Source: a virus. From it: a stretch of 33,334 nucleotides of DNA. The stretch's first letter is position 1, and each line of letters begins with the position of its first letter. Location of the stretch: positions 1-33,334 of the IMG/VR virus record IMGVR_UViG_3300034375_002447. The stretch is one strand, 5' to 3'. Below are positions 19,259-29,532 of this stretch, one piece after another. A program made the position numbers and the translations under genes. The notes under the pieces were generated by a model. The model had not been told where the DNA came from and made no database searches. It was given only the letters and a program-made list of their open reading frames with translations.

Positions 19259-21667
19259 ATGGCGCGTGTTTCCACTATTATAACGAACTTCCGCGCCGGA
19301 GAGTTTTCGCCCCGCCTTGAAGGTCGCATAGATCTACAGAAGTACAATGAGGCGGCAAAAGAACTAACCAACATGGTGAGTTTCCCGCAGGGTGGCATTA
19401 CACGCCGCCCTGGTTCGTATTATGCCGGAACATCAAAGGATGGCGGCAAAGTACGTTTGATGAACTTTGAGTTTAGTGATGAGCAAGCGTATGTGCTTGA
19501 GTTTGGCGCTAACTACATTCGTGTGTTCAAAGATGGCGGTATAGTTACAGAAGCTACCAAGACGATTACAGCCGTAACAAAGGCAAACCCTGCTGTTGTT
19601 ACAGCATCATCGCATGGCTTTAGCAACGGAGATCGAGTTTATATCACAGGCGTCGTCGGCATGACGCAGCTAAACAACCGTGAGTTTACGGTAGCAAACC
19701 AAACAACAAACACCTTTGAGTTGTCTGGTATCAACAGCACAGGCTTTGACACTTATAGCAGCGCTGGTGCTGCGGGTAAGATTGTAGAAATTACTACTAC
19801 ATATAGTGTTACAGAGATTTTTGAGATCAATCATGCGCAGTCAGCAGACGTTTTGTTCCTTGCTCACAAAAGCCATGAGCCAGCAAAACTAACACGCACA
19901 AGCCATACGTCTTGGACGCTTACTGATATAGACTTTATTGATGGCCCATATTTAGATGAGAACAAGACCGCGACAACTCTCTATGCAAGCGCTGATACAG
20001 GCAGCGTAACAATCACAGCTTCTGCTGACTTGTTTACAAGCGCCGATATTGGACGGTTAGTCAGGTTTCGTGAAGTCCTAGAAATTGAGTATGATGAGTG
20101 GCAAGCCAGCACAAGCTACGCTAACAATGTGTTTGTGCGTTTTAATGGGCATGTCTACAAGCATGTAACTGGCTCTACTCAAACATCTGGCAACACCCCG
20201 CCTGTTCATACATCAGGGCAAGAAACCTATGGTTCGCTTGTTTGGGAATACAGGCACGACGACACTGGACACGCAGAGATAACAGCATTCACAGATGCTA
20301 GGAACGTCACGGCCACAGTTAAAGAAGACGATGGCGGTATATCCGTTTTGCCGCACAACACTGTAGGATCTAGCAACGCTACAACCAAGTGGTCTTTGGG
20401 TGCATTTGGCGGCGATCAAGGTTTCCCGCGTGCCATAGCGTTTTATGAAGAACGTCTATACTTTGCCGGCACAAGTGCGCGGCCACAAAGTATCTTTGGC
20501 TCTGTTAGTGCAGATTTTGAAAACCACACACCTGGCACAAACGATGATGATGCAATCAATATTACGATTGCGTCAGACAAAGTTAATGTTATCAATCATT
20601 TACTGCCAGCTAGATTTCTACAAATCTTGACCACAAGTTCAGAGTTTACCTTGTCAGGCGGCACAGGTTCAGAGCCTGTAACGCCAACCAACGTAAATGT
20701 GTTGCGGGAAACTACTTTCGGCTCATCTAGTATCCGTCCTGTGCGTGCTGGAAACAGCACTATCCTGATCCAGAAGGGCGGGGAGCGTGTCAAAGAAATC
20801 ACTTTTGACCTTGATACTGACGGTCTGTTGGGCGTGGATTTAACCATTTTGGCAGAGCATGTGGCCAGTGGTGGCCTCACAGATATGGTTTGGCAGCAGG
20901 AGCCGGAACTCATTCTGTGGTTTGTGCATGCGAATGGCACCTTGATAGGGCTTACATATGACCGTGCTAATGGCGCAGTGGGCTGGCATCAGCACCCACT
21001 GGGTGATAGCGGGGTAGTAGAAAGCATTACCGCCATTCCTAGTGGCACAGAAGATCAGGTATATGTATCTGTAAAGCGCACTATCAATAGCGCGACTGTG
21101 CGTCATATCTGCTATTTGAAGCCTATCGACTTTGGCTCTGATATTGAGGATGCGTTCTTTGTTGATAGCGGCTTAACATACGCAGGATCTGATACCACAT
21201 CTATAACCAGCCTTAATCACCTTGAAGGTGAGACTGTACAGATCCTTGCTGATGGGTCTGCGCACGCTGACAAAACAGTAACAAATGGCAAAGTCACGCT
21301 AGATCGCAGCGCTGGTAAAGTGCATATCGGGTACAGCTACAACTCTCTAGTGGAAACCTTGCGACTAGAAGGTGGCGCGGATGATGGTATTTCGCAGGGC
21401 AAAATCAAGCGCATCCACGGTGTTACTGCACGTTTCCTCAACAGCGTCGGCGCAGAGGTTGGCCCTGACACCGGCAATCTTGACCGAATACCGTTTCGTG
21501 ATAGCAGCATGTCTATGGACACGGCGGTGCCTATGTTCACAGGCGACAAAGAGATTTCATTCCCATCAGGCTATGATAATGATGCACGGGTAGTTGTGCA
21601 GCAGTCACAGCCACTGCCAATGACAATACTGGCGATTATGAGAAGGTCTAATACGTTTGATGCTTAA
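19259..21667 (+). CDS. tail tubular protein B (T7 gp12-like nozzle)
   Basis: An 802-residue protein forming the tail nozzle. The N terminus MARVSTIITNFRAGEFSPRL and EGRIDLQKYNEAAKELTNMV then SFPQGGITRRPGSYYAG matches the family signature (GExSPxLxGRxDLxxY...GGxxRRPGxxY). The central part is beta-rich, with GGDQGFPRAIAFYEERLYFA (about 381-400), the phage-typical FYExRLxFAG element. Length matches T7 gp12 (794). The stop overlaps the next start by 8 bases. Confidence 0.93.
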   Translation: MARVSTIITNFRAGEFSPRLEGRIDLQKYNEAAKELTNMVSFPQGGITRRPGSYYAGTSKDGGKVRLMNFEFSDEQAYVLEFGANYIRVFKDGGIVTEATKTITAVTKANPAVVTASSHGFSNGDRVYITGVVGMTQLNNREFTVANQTTNTFELSGINSTGFDTYSSAGAAGKIVEITTTYSVTEIFEINHAQSADVLFLAHKSHEPAKLTRTSHTSWTLTDIDFIDGPYLDENKTATTLYASADTGSVTITASADLFTSADIGRLVRFREVLEIEYDEWQASTSYANNVFVRFNGHVYKHVTGSTQTSGNTPPVHTSGQETYGSLVWEYRHDDTGHAEITAFTDARNVTATVKEDDGGISVLPHNTVGSSNATTKWSLGAFGGDQGFPRAIAFYEERLYFAGTSARPQSIFGSVSADFENHTPGTNDDDAINITIASDKVNVINHLLPARFLQILTTSSEFTLSGGTGSEPVTPTNVNVLRETTFGSSSIRPVRAGNSTILIQKGGERVKEITFDLDTDGLLGVDLTILAEHVASGGLTDMVWQQEPELILWFVHANGTLIGLTYDRANGAVGWHQHPLGDSGVVESITAIPSGTEDQVYVSVKRTINSATVRHICYLKPIDFGSDIEDAFFVDSGLTYAGSDTTSITSLNHLEGETVQILADGSAHADKTVTNGKVTLDRSAGKVHIGYSYNSLVETLRLEGGADDGISQGKIKRIHGVTARFLNSVGAEVGPDTGNLDRIPFRDSSMSMDTAVPMFTGDKEISFPSGYDNDARVVVQQSQPLPMTILAIMRRSNTFDA

Positions 21668-22082
21668 GTTTCGTCCATTCTCAAGAGATCACATTAGACA
21701 TATCAAGCTGATGTTTGAGTTGTCAGATGATGGGCGGCAAGCGCTTGTTGAACACAAAGATATCAACGGTTACACATTGTTTGAGGAAGATGTTGTGCTT
21801 GGCATAGGCGGTGTACACAACATATGGGAAAACGTAGGAGAGGCGTGGTTGATTCTTGGGCGTGAGGCGTTTGACAAGCCTAAGACAGTTGCGCGTCATA
21901 CGGTGCATATGTTCGATCACATGCAAGAAGAGCATAAGTATCAGCGTATCCAGGCCAGTATCTCAGTTAAGGATACAAAGGCTAAACGGTTCGCAGAATG
22001 GCTTGGTTTTGAAAATGAGGGTATAATGAGGAAATACGGGCCTGATGGCTCAGATTACTATCGTTATGCAAGGGTGATGTAA
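21660..22082 (+). CDS. GNAT-like / gp13-like internal virion or assembly protein
   Basis: A 140-residue protein from the ATG at 21660. Its layout, MLKFRPFSRDHIRHIKLMFE, then VLGIGGVHNIWENVGEAWLI, then KYQRIQASISVKDTKAKRFA and EWLGFENEGIMRKYGPDGSD, is that of a GNAT acetyltransferase fold with the WLGFENEG element before the last strands. In short-tailed phages this position holds the gp13-like protein, needed for virion assembly, and those proteins keep a GNAT-like shape without known activity. A TTG upstream is a weaker start. Confidence 0.78.
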   Translation: MLKFRPFSRDHIRHIKLMFELSDDGRQALVEHKDINGYTLFEEDVVLGIGGVHNIWENVGEAWLILGREAFDKPKTVARHTVHMFDHMQEEHKYQRIQASISVKDTKAKRFAEWLGFENEGIMRKYGPDGSDYYRYARVM

Positions 22083-22591
22083 TGGATCCGATGACAATCG
22101 CAGCAGGGGCTTCAGCAGCCAGCGCATTTCTTGGGTTCAAGGGGAATCAGGCATCAGCGCGTGCGGCACAGGAAACAGCAGAGTACAACGCGAAGGTTAA
22201 GGAAAACGAACTTGTATTGTTGCAGCGTGCGCGAGTTGAGCAAGAAAGCAACTTACGTCGGTCTAATGATCGCTTGACTGCGCAGCAGACTGTGGCAACG
22301 GCTAAGTCTGGCATTGAAATGTCGGGCAGTCCGTATCTTGCGTTGGCTGATAGTTATTTTGCAATGGAGCGTGATGCGCTGAAGATCCAGTATGCCGGTG
22401 ATATAGATCAAGCAAACGCTATGGCAACAGCAGCTATGTTGCGTGCCTCTGGGAATGCGCGTGCTTCTGGATTTAGAACGGCCTCATATGTCAGCCTTCT
22501 TAATGGCGCTAGTTCTTATGCTGGCATGCGTCAGCAGCAGGACTTCTTTGCGTTGCAAGATCAATACAGACAGAAAACATTAACGAGTTAG
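22082..22591 (+). CDS. internal virion protein, T7 gp14-like
   Basis: A 169-residue alanine-rich helical protein. MDPMTIAAGASAASAFLGFK is a short hydrophobic N terminus of the kind that enters a membrane, followed by a long coiled coil (AQETAEYNAKVKENELVLLQ, RARVEQESNLRRSNDRLTAQ) and the conserved AKSGIEMSGSPYLALADS. This is the layout of T7 gp14, ejected into the outer membrane as part of the DNA channel. It starts within the previous stop (TAATG). Confidence 0.88.
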   Translation: MDPMTIAAGASAASAFLGFKGNQASARAAQETAEYNAKVKENELVLLQRARVEQESNLRRSNDRLTAQQTVATAKSGIEMSGSPYLALADSYFAMERDALKIQYAGDIDQANAMATAAMLRASGNARASGFRTASYVSLLNGASSYAGMRQQQDFFALQDQYRQKTLTS

Positions 22592-22593
22592 CG

Positions 22594-25227
22594 ATGCCAA
22601 AAATACCATTGTACGCAGAAGGCCGTGGAAGCGCTGTAGATCTCGCTACAGGGCGTCTTGGCCCCCAAGCCCCTACAGGTGCCTTTGAAGCGCCTGGACA
22701 GGCCACAGTGCGTGCTGCGGAGGCTCTTGGCAGGGTTGGCACAGAATACGCTAAGAACGCTATGCAGTTTGAAAATGCGCGGCAAAAGTTGGAATTTGAT
22801 TTCCAAATGCAGCGTAAGAACGAGCAAACCAAGACACTTAGCAATCAGTACACCACACGCGCTTATGAGCAATCAGACACATACACGCTAAACAGTCAGG
22901 AGCCTGATCAAGATAAAGCTGTATCTGGTCTAATATCTAGCGTGCAAGCGCCGATCCTGACAGAAATTGACACATTAGACATTACTGACTCGCAGAAAAC
23001 CGCTATCAAAGACAGCGTTCTCAAGCAAATGAACTTCAAGGTAGCTGACGCGAAGAAGTCGGCTTTTCGTATATCAACTATACAAGGTGCAGAGGCTAAG
23101 TCTGGCAAGCTGTCTACTATTCAATCTCAGATTTCGTCTGCGTCTACATATGAAGAATACGCTGCCTTGGCGGCTGAAGCGATGGCAATTTTCGATGATG
23201 CCGCCCTATCTGGACAAAACCTTGGCGTAAGTAAGAATGCTTTTAAGCAAGAAAGTTTGCGGCTGTTCTACGGAAATGGGATCGCAAATGCAGATAGCTT
23301 TGCCTCTCTTGAAAGGCAGCGCACAAACGTATCCGGCGATAACACTTTGAGTTCAGCAACCAAAAAAACCCTGATTGCAAGTATTGATAGCAGAGACACA
23401 CAATTAGAATCAGAAAAACAAGATGAAATTATTGGCACACTCCTGACTGCAAACTTGTCCAAAGAGGAAACTGAAAGTGCTTTAGCGCAGTTGACCAGTG
23501 AAGGCAGTCAGATGATCTACATCAAGCGCGACGATCCAGAGGATGACGTGCTGATTGAGTATGATGGTGCTGGCAATAAGTTTCTTGCAAGAGTCGCCAG
23601 TAGGTTTGAACAAGATGTCAAATCACTGGCCGCACAAAACAACAACGATCTTGTAAACCAAATCTTTCCAACCATCGCTGGCATGGATCGTGATGAACTG
23701 AACCAGCTTATTGATGAGGCTGATACACTCACGGGACGCTTTGATGGTGCTGACAGGAGCATAGCGGCCCTACTTACAGGCGATGCTAATCGTCGTCTGG
23801 ATACTATGGACGCTGAGTTGTCAGCGGAAATAAAAGCAGATATGTCTGCTATAGAAATCAGGACTATTAGTCTAGGGGGCATTTTCGACGAAACCACGCA
23901 GACAATGATTGCAAGCGTTGATGGTCGTATTAGTCAACTTACTGACAATGAAGTGCAGCGCACTTTGTTTAATGAGACAATGGATGGTATGCGCCAAGCT
24001 GGCGTTCTTTATTCTTCAATTAAGTATGGCGGCCCTTCAGACTTGACAGCGGTTAGAAGGTCTATTCGAGACGAAATAAATGATCCTACTAATACGCCGG
24101 AAGATATCCGAATTGCAGAAGCAAGACGCAAGCATTTTGAGGCGCTGGTTGACGCAAGGCAAACAGCGATTGCAAATGATCCTGTTAAGTTTATTCAAGA
24201 TGATCGCGCAGATCAAAACTTAGAAGCAGCCACCACGTCACAGCTAATTGATTTTCAACGCAAAATGGGTATTCCTGATGTGGACATTCGTGTCGCATCT
24301 GACGCTCAAATTGATGCTTTCCAAGGACAGTTCAAAGATCCTAGCCTGTCTTACAATGACAAGTCTAAACTTGGCATATCGTTCATTACGTCGTTTGGCG
24401 TAGAAAACGAAGGCCGCGTAATGCGCAATTTAATGAATCAGGGTGTGCTGACGTTGGCTGACACATGGATCATAGCCAACCCTAACAACGCTGGTGGGTT
24501 TGACATCGAAGCCGCTAATAAACCAGGTGTAGTAAAAGAGCTGAAATCAGCCATAGGCACATCTTCTTACAACGAAATCATGCAAGAGGTCATGGTTCAG
24601 AACGCAGAGTATTCTGGCAGCATAGTTGGCGGTGCGGCTGATAGCATAGTGTCACGCGGCGCTACTGGCTCACGAATGCTGCATGTGACCGCCATGAATA
24701 CGATGATCCAAAACACAGCGGCATATTACATGAACGCCGGAGAAACAGATCTAACCAAGGCTGTAGAACGTGCGGTGGACACAGTAGTAAACAGCCAATT
24801 TGCCTTTGATGAAGTGAATGGCAAGCCGTTCCGCATGCTAAAGGGGCTAGAAGGCTCTTCATCTCAGATTGGCGACATACTGCAATTTTATGTTAATGAC
24901 GATGAAACAAGAGGTGTGATTGCGGGTTTTGCTGACATACCTCCGGCGAATGACTTAACGCCAGATCAGGCGCGTGAAAAGTATCAGGGTGATTTAGCAC
25001 AAGCGTATTGGGTTACATCATCAGATCACAAAACTGTCTACTTGGTTGATCAAACAGGCAATATGGTCAAGCGTAGGGTTGACCCTGGGCCTACTGCAAT
25101 TTCACCACAGGATGCTTTTGTTACTATCAAAATGTCAGATCTTTTGCCCGTCATTAAGGAAATGGATGAACTGTACCCAAGGCCTGTAGACAAGCTGAAT
25201 GAGATTATGCGGAAGGCGTTTAAGTAG
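22594..25227 (+). CDS. internal virion protein, T7 gp15-like
   Basis: An 877-residue mostly helical protein in the position of T7 gp15 (747). The N terminus MPKIPLYAEGRGSAVDLATG is conserved in the family, then a Gln/Glu-rich coiled region follows (FENARQKLEFDFQMQRKNEQ). No catalytic motif is seen. It should assemble in the internal core and be ejected to form the periplasmic DNA channel with the gp14- and gp16-like proteins. It shares its last base with the next start (TAGTG). Confidence 0.83.
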   Translation: MPKIPLYAEGRGSAVDLATGRLGPQAPTGAFEAPGQATVRAAEALGRVGTEYAKNAMQFENARQKLEFDFQMQRKNEQTKTLSNQYTTRAYEQSDTYTLNSQEPDQDKAVSGLISSVQAPILTEIDTLDITDSQKTAIKDSVLKQMNFKVADAKKSAFRISTIQGAEAKSGKLSTIQSQISSASTYEEYAALAAEAMAIFDDAALSGQNLGVSKNAFKQESLRLFYGNGIANADSFASLERQRTNVSGDNTLSSATKKTLIASIDSRDTQLESEKQDEIIGTLLTANLSKEETESALAQLTSEGSQMIYIKRDDPEDDVLIEYDGAGNKFLARVASRFEQDVKSLAAQNNNDLVNQIFPTIAGMDRDELNQLIDEADTLTGRFDGADRSIAALLTGDANRRLDTMDAELSAEIKADMSAIEIRTISLGGIFDETTQTMIASVDGRISQLTDNEVQRTLFNETMDGMRQAGVLYSSIKYGGPSDLTAVRRSIRDEINDPTNTPEDIRIAEARRKHFEALVDARQTAIANDPVKFIQDDRADQNLEAATTSQLIDFQRKMGIPDVDIRVASDAQIDAFQGQFKDPSLSYNDKSKLGISFITSFGVENEGRVMRNLMNQGVLTLADTWIIANPNNAGGFDIEAANKPGVVKELKSAIGTSSYNEIMQEVMVQNAEYSGSIVGGAADSIVSRGATGSRMLHVTAMNTMIQNTAAYYMNAGETDLTKAVERAVDTVVNSQFAFDEVNGKPFRMLKGLEGSSSQIGDILQFYVNDDETRGVIAGFADIPPANDLTPDQAREKYQGDLAQAYWVTSSDHKTVYLVDQTGNMVKRRVDPGPTAISPQDAFVTIKMSDLLPVIKEMDELYPRPVDKLNEIMRKAFK

Positions 25228-26999
25228 TGGTAGACTTTTACGTTCCAGAACAGCAGTACGATCAAAATGCTTTTGATAGTTACTTTGATATATCGAAGGC
25301 TGGCACCCTTGATGTGCTTGGTTCTACGCTAGATGAAACGCTGTATTATAACCCTCTAAGCGCACTCAACCGTACATTTGATCAGTATCTTGGGCCAGGT
25401 GCTAACGGACGCACGCTGTCTGTTGATGAATATCGTGACAGTCAATATTACCGTGAAGGCATTGAGGTTGGCGAAGACGGTATAACAGAAGGGTTGGCAA
25501 ACCTGTTTGCAGAAAGACATGACAGGCGTGCCGGTTTCAACTTCACCCTAAACAGGTCGCGCGGCGGGTTTGGGCTAGGCGCAGCACAGTTTGGCACAAT
25601 GCTGGCTGGCTCTGTGCTTGACCCTCTCAACGTGGCATCAGCGTTTATCCCAGCCGTAGGCCAGGCGCGTATGGCTACAATGGCCGCTAGGTTTGGCAAA
25701 AGTGGCAGTAGACTAATGGCTGGTGCGATTGACGGCGCGGTTGGCGCTGTTGTTGTAGAGCCACTTGTTATAGGCCAAGCATATCTTGAGCAAGATGCTG
25801 ATTATGGCCTGATGGACAGCTTCTTGAATGTAACGTTTGGCTCTATCCTCGGTGGTGGCTTGCATGTTGGTTTTGGCAAGATATCAGACAGGATAGAAAA
25901 AAGCGCAGTTAGCCAAGAGGCGTTGGCGCGTGCAGTAGCACAGGCAGTTACAGATCAGCCGGTCACAGCAGGGCGTCTGGTGGAGCAGCAAGAAGCTGCG
26001 GCAGATGCTGATATTATCGCTAGGGCAAACGAGCGTTTAGCTAAAGATCGTACCGTTACTGGCGTCGAGCGTAGGTTTGACCCAGAAACCGGCGACATGG
26101 TTGAAGAAACCGTGCTGCGTGCGCCTACAGAGGTGCCAGAGCCACGTCGCAAGGGCAAAGCGCGTCCAGAGATTTTACGCGCACAAGAGCCTAAAACACT
26201 CATACAGTACATTAGGGCAAGGGGTGGCATAGATCCCAACAGTCAAGGTGCCGCTGATCTTAAAGAGGTTATACCCTCTGCGAAGGCTGGTAAGTTTTAT
26301 GTTAGCGCTGCTAAGGGTGGGCGATCTGTAGATGATATGCTGACGGCAGCAAGAGAAGACGGCTTTCTGCCGGCAGAGATTGAAGGTGTGCCGGATGAGG
26401 TTGGCATCAACGATTTGATTGACGCCGTAAGAGAAGACAAGTCTGGTAACAAACAATACTCGCAAGCTGATCAAGACGCTCTTGCAGCGTTTGAAGAGGC
26501 GCAAAGAATACAAGACTTTCTTGATCGTCGCGGCATAGACCCTACTGGCCTAACAAATGACGAGTTAGATCGTGTCATTGCCGACGCAGAGTTGGCTGAG
26601 TTCAATCAAACAGCCTCTGTAGGCGTTGACCAGAGTGACGTGCAGCCACAATCTTTAGAAGGTGCGCCACTTACACAGCAAGAATCCATGAACGCTCAGA
26701 ATGAGGCACAAATACAAAACTACAATCTTGGTGTAGATGCCGATCAAAAGCCAAAGCTAGATGAGATGGATCAAGCTGGTATGGATCTGTCTATTCAAGA
26801 GTTCCAAGAAACGGTAGATGAGATTGCGCTACTTGAGCAAGACATAGAAGTGTTGCGTGCTGACATAGATATTCCTGCCGATATGGATGAGGACATTAGA
26901 ATAGCTGATGAAGCTATGCGTCGTGCAACAGACTACATGGAAGAGGCGGCTAGAACAGCGGCAGTCTGTGTAAATAGGAATGGGCGGGGTGTAGGATGA
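25227..26999 (+). CDS. internal virion protein, gp16-like N-terminal part
   Basis: A 590-residue protein with GTG start sharing a base with the upstream stop. N terminus VVDFYVPEQQYDQNAFDSYF is helical, then a hydrophobic Gly/Ala stretch at about 110-215 (GAAQFGTMLAGSVLDPLNVA, AIDGAVGAVVVEPLVIGQAY, FGSILGGGLHVGFGKI) that could insert in membrane, and a charged C-terminal half rich in Asp/Glu. Together with the next gene it makes a total near the size of T7 gp16. No lytic transglycosylase motif (E-S-x-x) is obvious. The last residues (RTAAVCVNRNGRGVG) meet the next start in an ATGA overlap. Confidence 0.78.
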   Translation: MVDFYVPEQQYDQNAFDSYFDISKAGTLDVLGSTLDETLYYNPLSALNRTFDQYLGPGANGRTLSVDEYRDSQYYREGIEVGEDGITEGLANLFAERHDRRAGFNFTLNRSRGGFGLGAAQFGTMLAGSVLDPLNVASAFIPAVGQARMATMAARFGKSGSRLMAGAIDGAVGAVVVEPLVIGQAYLEQDADYGLMDSFLNVTFGSILGGGLHVGFGKISDRIEKSAVSQEALARAVAQAVTDQPVTAGRLVEQQEAAADADIIARANERLAKDRTVTGVERRFDPETGDMVEETVLRAPTEVPEPRRKGKARPEILRAQEPKTLIQYIRARGGIDPNSQGAADLKEVIPSAKAGKFYVSAAKGGRSVDDMLTAAREDGFLPAEIEGVPDEVGINDLIDAVREDKSGNKQYSQADQDALAAFEEAQRIQDFLDRRGIDPTGLTNDELDRVIADAELAEFNQTASVGVDQSDVQPQSLEGAPLTQQESMNAQNEAQIQNYNLGVDADQKPKLDEMDQAGMDLSIQEFQETVDEIALLEQDIEVLRADIDIPADMDEDIRIADEAMRRATDYMEEAARTAAVCVNRNGRGVG

Positions 27000-29494
27000 G
27001 CATTAAAGTTTGCGCGGCAGAACTACGCAAGATTGCCCAAGACAAAGACATTGCGGTTGCTCAGGATGAGATCGACTCCATCCTTAAGATTATGCAAGAC
27101 AAGATTGACCGTCGCGGTGGTGTGTACGGTGACAGCGAACTTGGCGAGTTAATTCAAGAGGCAAAAGATCTGGCGCAACGGGCTAGGATCGAAGCCGCGA
27201 TACAAAAACGTAACCGTCTAATCAATGCGCGTGCATACGCTACTGTTATGACAGCACTGCGTCAGGAGCCTAATGATCCTGGAAAGGCGTTGTCAGCCAT
27301 ACTTGTTGGCGATGCGCGGCGCAGCTTGTATAGCGTTGATGCCAAACAACGCAGTGTGTTTCTTGACCACAGCGGCGCGTTGGTAGCGGAACTAAAGCGT
27401 AATGATCTGCTGGATATCTTTCGTTCTAACGAACTTGATGAAAAGATTTATCAAGAGATGTTTGACGGCCTTGGCACTAGCGGCAGCAAAGAAGCGCAAC
27501 AAATTGCAGAGGCTATCAAAAAAGTACAAAAGCGACTTCTTGACCGCAAAAACCGCAACGGCTCCAACATTGGTGAGTTGGAAAATTATGTTGTGCGTCA
27601 GCATCATGATCCGCTGTTGATTCGCGGCAAAGGCACAGAAGAAGACAAACAAGAGTGGATAACTTTTGTGTCCGAAAACATGGACATAGAAAAGACACTG
27701 GCTAACAAGCCGGACGACATGACAGAAATAGAGTTTCTTGGCTCAATGTACGATAACCTTGTCAGCGGAAACCACATGAAGGCTGACGGCGTAGGCGGTG
27801 TTGGTGGTGCGCAACCAGAGTTCAAGGGACCAATGAACCTTGCCAAACGACTTAGTGCGCAACGTATTATCCATTTTAAGGACGGCAAGTCTGCGTTGTC
27901 TTACGCAAACAAATATAGCCGTATGAAACTTTCAGAGGCTGTGTATCAGGGCATTTCGCATGATGCGCAAGCTATTGGTTTGCTTGAGACTTTTGGCACA
28001 AATCCAAAAGCTATGTTTGAAAAGATACTTTCTGAAGTTAGGCCAAAGGGTGTTGCAAAGCCAATCAAAGAAGGCCGGCTCAAAAACCAATTTGCAGAAT
28101 TAGACGGCACAACTCGTGCATTGGGGGCTACACAACCCATTCTCAATACGAGCGTTACTTATGCCGGTATAGCTGCTGGCTTCCGCATGGTGCAGTCGAT
28201 GGCCAAGCTTGGTTTTGCAACCATTTCGTCATTTTCAGACATTGCTACCAAGGCTTCATTCATCAACGCGAATACAGAACGCAATATATTTGGTTCTTAT
28301 GCAACGGCTTTGCGTGACACATTCCGCTTGTTTAACAGTGAAGAACAAAAGGAATTAGCATATCTGCTGAGTGTAGGTGTAGAGAACGAGTTGGCTGACG
28401 TTCATGCACGGTTTGGTGCGAATGACAGCGGCCCTGGCATGATATCAAAAGCGCATCAGTTATATTTTAAGCTGAATGGCATGCAATGGTGGAATAGCAC
28501 GCAGAAAGTTGGGGTTGCACGCTTGTTAGCAGCGGATCTTGCCAACTATTCAAGTAAACCATACGGCAAAATACCCGCTGAAACCCGCAGATTGCTTAGT
28601 CTTTACAACATTAACGAGGCAGAGTGGTCGCTGTTTCGCGGCATGGACATGAAGGCTGCTGATGGCCGCAAGTATCTTGTGCCTGACATAGCTGATGAAA
28701 TCCCTGTAGAGAAGATCGACCCGCTTATTGCTGAACGCACGGGCCAGTTAGACGTAACGGACAAAATGCGTCAGCAGTTTCGTGATGATTTGCGCACTAA
28801 AATATCAGCTTACTATTCAGATAGCGCGGATGTTGCAATTCCAACGCCAGGTGCCAGAGAGCGTGCGATAATGAACCAAGGCTTGCCACGCGGCACAGTG
28901 GCCGGTGAAGCAATCCGCATGATTATGCAGTTAAAGGGTTTCCCAATTACTTATGTGACCAAAGGATTGGGGCGGCAGAAAGCAATGTCTGGTTATTATG
29001 GCATTGCCAAAATGATGGTCGGCACAACCATGATGGGCTATCTGTCAGTCACCCTTAAAGATATCCTCAAAGGCAAAGAGCCTATGGAGGTGTTCAGTGA
29101 TGATTATACGCTAAACAAAGACTTGTTGTTTAAGGCCTTCACGCAAGGCGGCGGCGCTGGAATCTATGGAGACTTTATTTTTGGCGAGTTTAACAGATAT
29201 GGCCAAGGTCCATTAGAAACACTGGCTGGCCCGTCATTTGGCACAGCAGCGGATGTGTTGCAAATATTTGGCAAATTTAGAAGCGGTGATGACGCTGCGG
29301 CAGAAACTGTAAGGCTTGCTATGCGTAACATACCTGGCGCTAACCTGTTCTACGCTAAATTGGCTTTGGATTATTTGTTTATGTACGAACTTACAGAGTT
29401 TGCAAACCCAGGGTATTTCAAGCGCATGGAACGTCGTATGAAAAAAGACACAGGGCAAGAGTTTTACTTCCCACCATCGCAGTATGTACGATAG
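26996..29494 (+). CDS. internal virion protein, gp16-like C-terminal part
   Basis: An 832-residue largely helical protein. The N terminus MSIKVCAAELRKIAQDKDIA starts a long helical stretch, the centre has NYVVRQHHDPLLIRGKGTEE, and the C terminus has Phe/Gly-rich helices (MVGTTMMGYLSVTLKDILKG, QGGGAGIYGDFIFGEFNRYG) like the membrane-active end of ejection proteins, finishing GQEFYFPPSQYVR. It fits the large ejected DNA-translocation protein that in T7 is a single gp16 (1318 residues). Translation is probably coupled to the previous gene through ATGA. No enzyme motif was recognised. Confidence 0.8.
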   Translation: MSIKVCAAELRKIAQDKDIAVAQDEIDSILKIMQDKIDRRGGVYGDSELGELIQEAKDLAQRARIEAAIQKRNRLINARAYATVMTALRQEPNDPGKALSAILVGDARRSLYSVDAKQRSVFLDHSGALVAELKRNDLLDIFRSNELDEKIYQEMFDGLGTSGSKEAQQIAEAIKKVQKRLLDRKNRNGSNIGELENYVVRQHHDPLLIRGKGTEEDKQEWITFVSENMDIEKTLANKPDDMTEIEFLGSMYDNLVSGNHMKADGVGGVGGAQPEFKGPMNLAKRLSAQRIIHFKDGKSALSYANKYSRMKLSEAVYQGISHDAQAIGLLETFGTNPKAMFEKILSEVRPKGVAKPIKEGRLKNQFAELDGTTRALGATQPILNTSVTYAGIAAGFRMVQSMAKLGFATISSFSDIATKASFINANTERNIFGSYATALRDTFRLFNSEEQKELAYLLSVGVENELADVHARFGANDSGPGMISKAHQLYFKLNGMQWWNSTQKVGVARLLAADLANYSSKPYGKIPAETRRLLSLYNINEAEWSLFRGMDMKAADGRKYLVPDIADEIPVEKIDPLIAERTGQLDVTDKMRQQFRDDLRTKISAYYSDSADVAIPTPGARERAIMNQGLPRGTVAGEAIRMIMQLKGFPITYVTKGLGRQKAMSGYYGIAKMMVGTTMMGYLSVTLKDILKGKEPMEVFSDDYTLNKDLLFKAFTQGGGAGIYGDFIFGEFNRYGQGPLETLAGPSFGTAADVLQIFGKFRSGDDAAAETVRLAMRNIPGANLFYAKLALDYLFMYELTEFANPGYFKRMERRMKKDTGQEFYFPPSQYVR

Positions 29495-29505
29495 CGTTAA
29501 AATAG

Positions 29506-29517
29506 GGTATAAATACC
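29506..29517. promoter_or_regulatory. AT-rich palindrome ahead of the tail fibre gene
   Basis: GGTAT-AA-ATACC is a perfect 12-base inverted repeat containing TATAAA, just before the Shine-Dalgarno AAGGAG of the tail fibre gene in a 38-base gap. It may be a -10-like element or an operator for a fibre-specific message. There is no clear -35. Confidence 0.4.
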
Positions 29518-29532
29518 TTAAGGAGCAAAGAC

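Noticed and set aside
21660-22082. Calling an active N-acetyltransferase
   Set aside because: The position matches gp13-like virion proteins that keep a GNAT-like fold without known activity; an acetyl-CoA loop is not clear.
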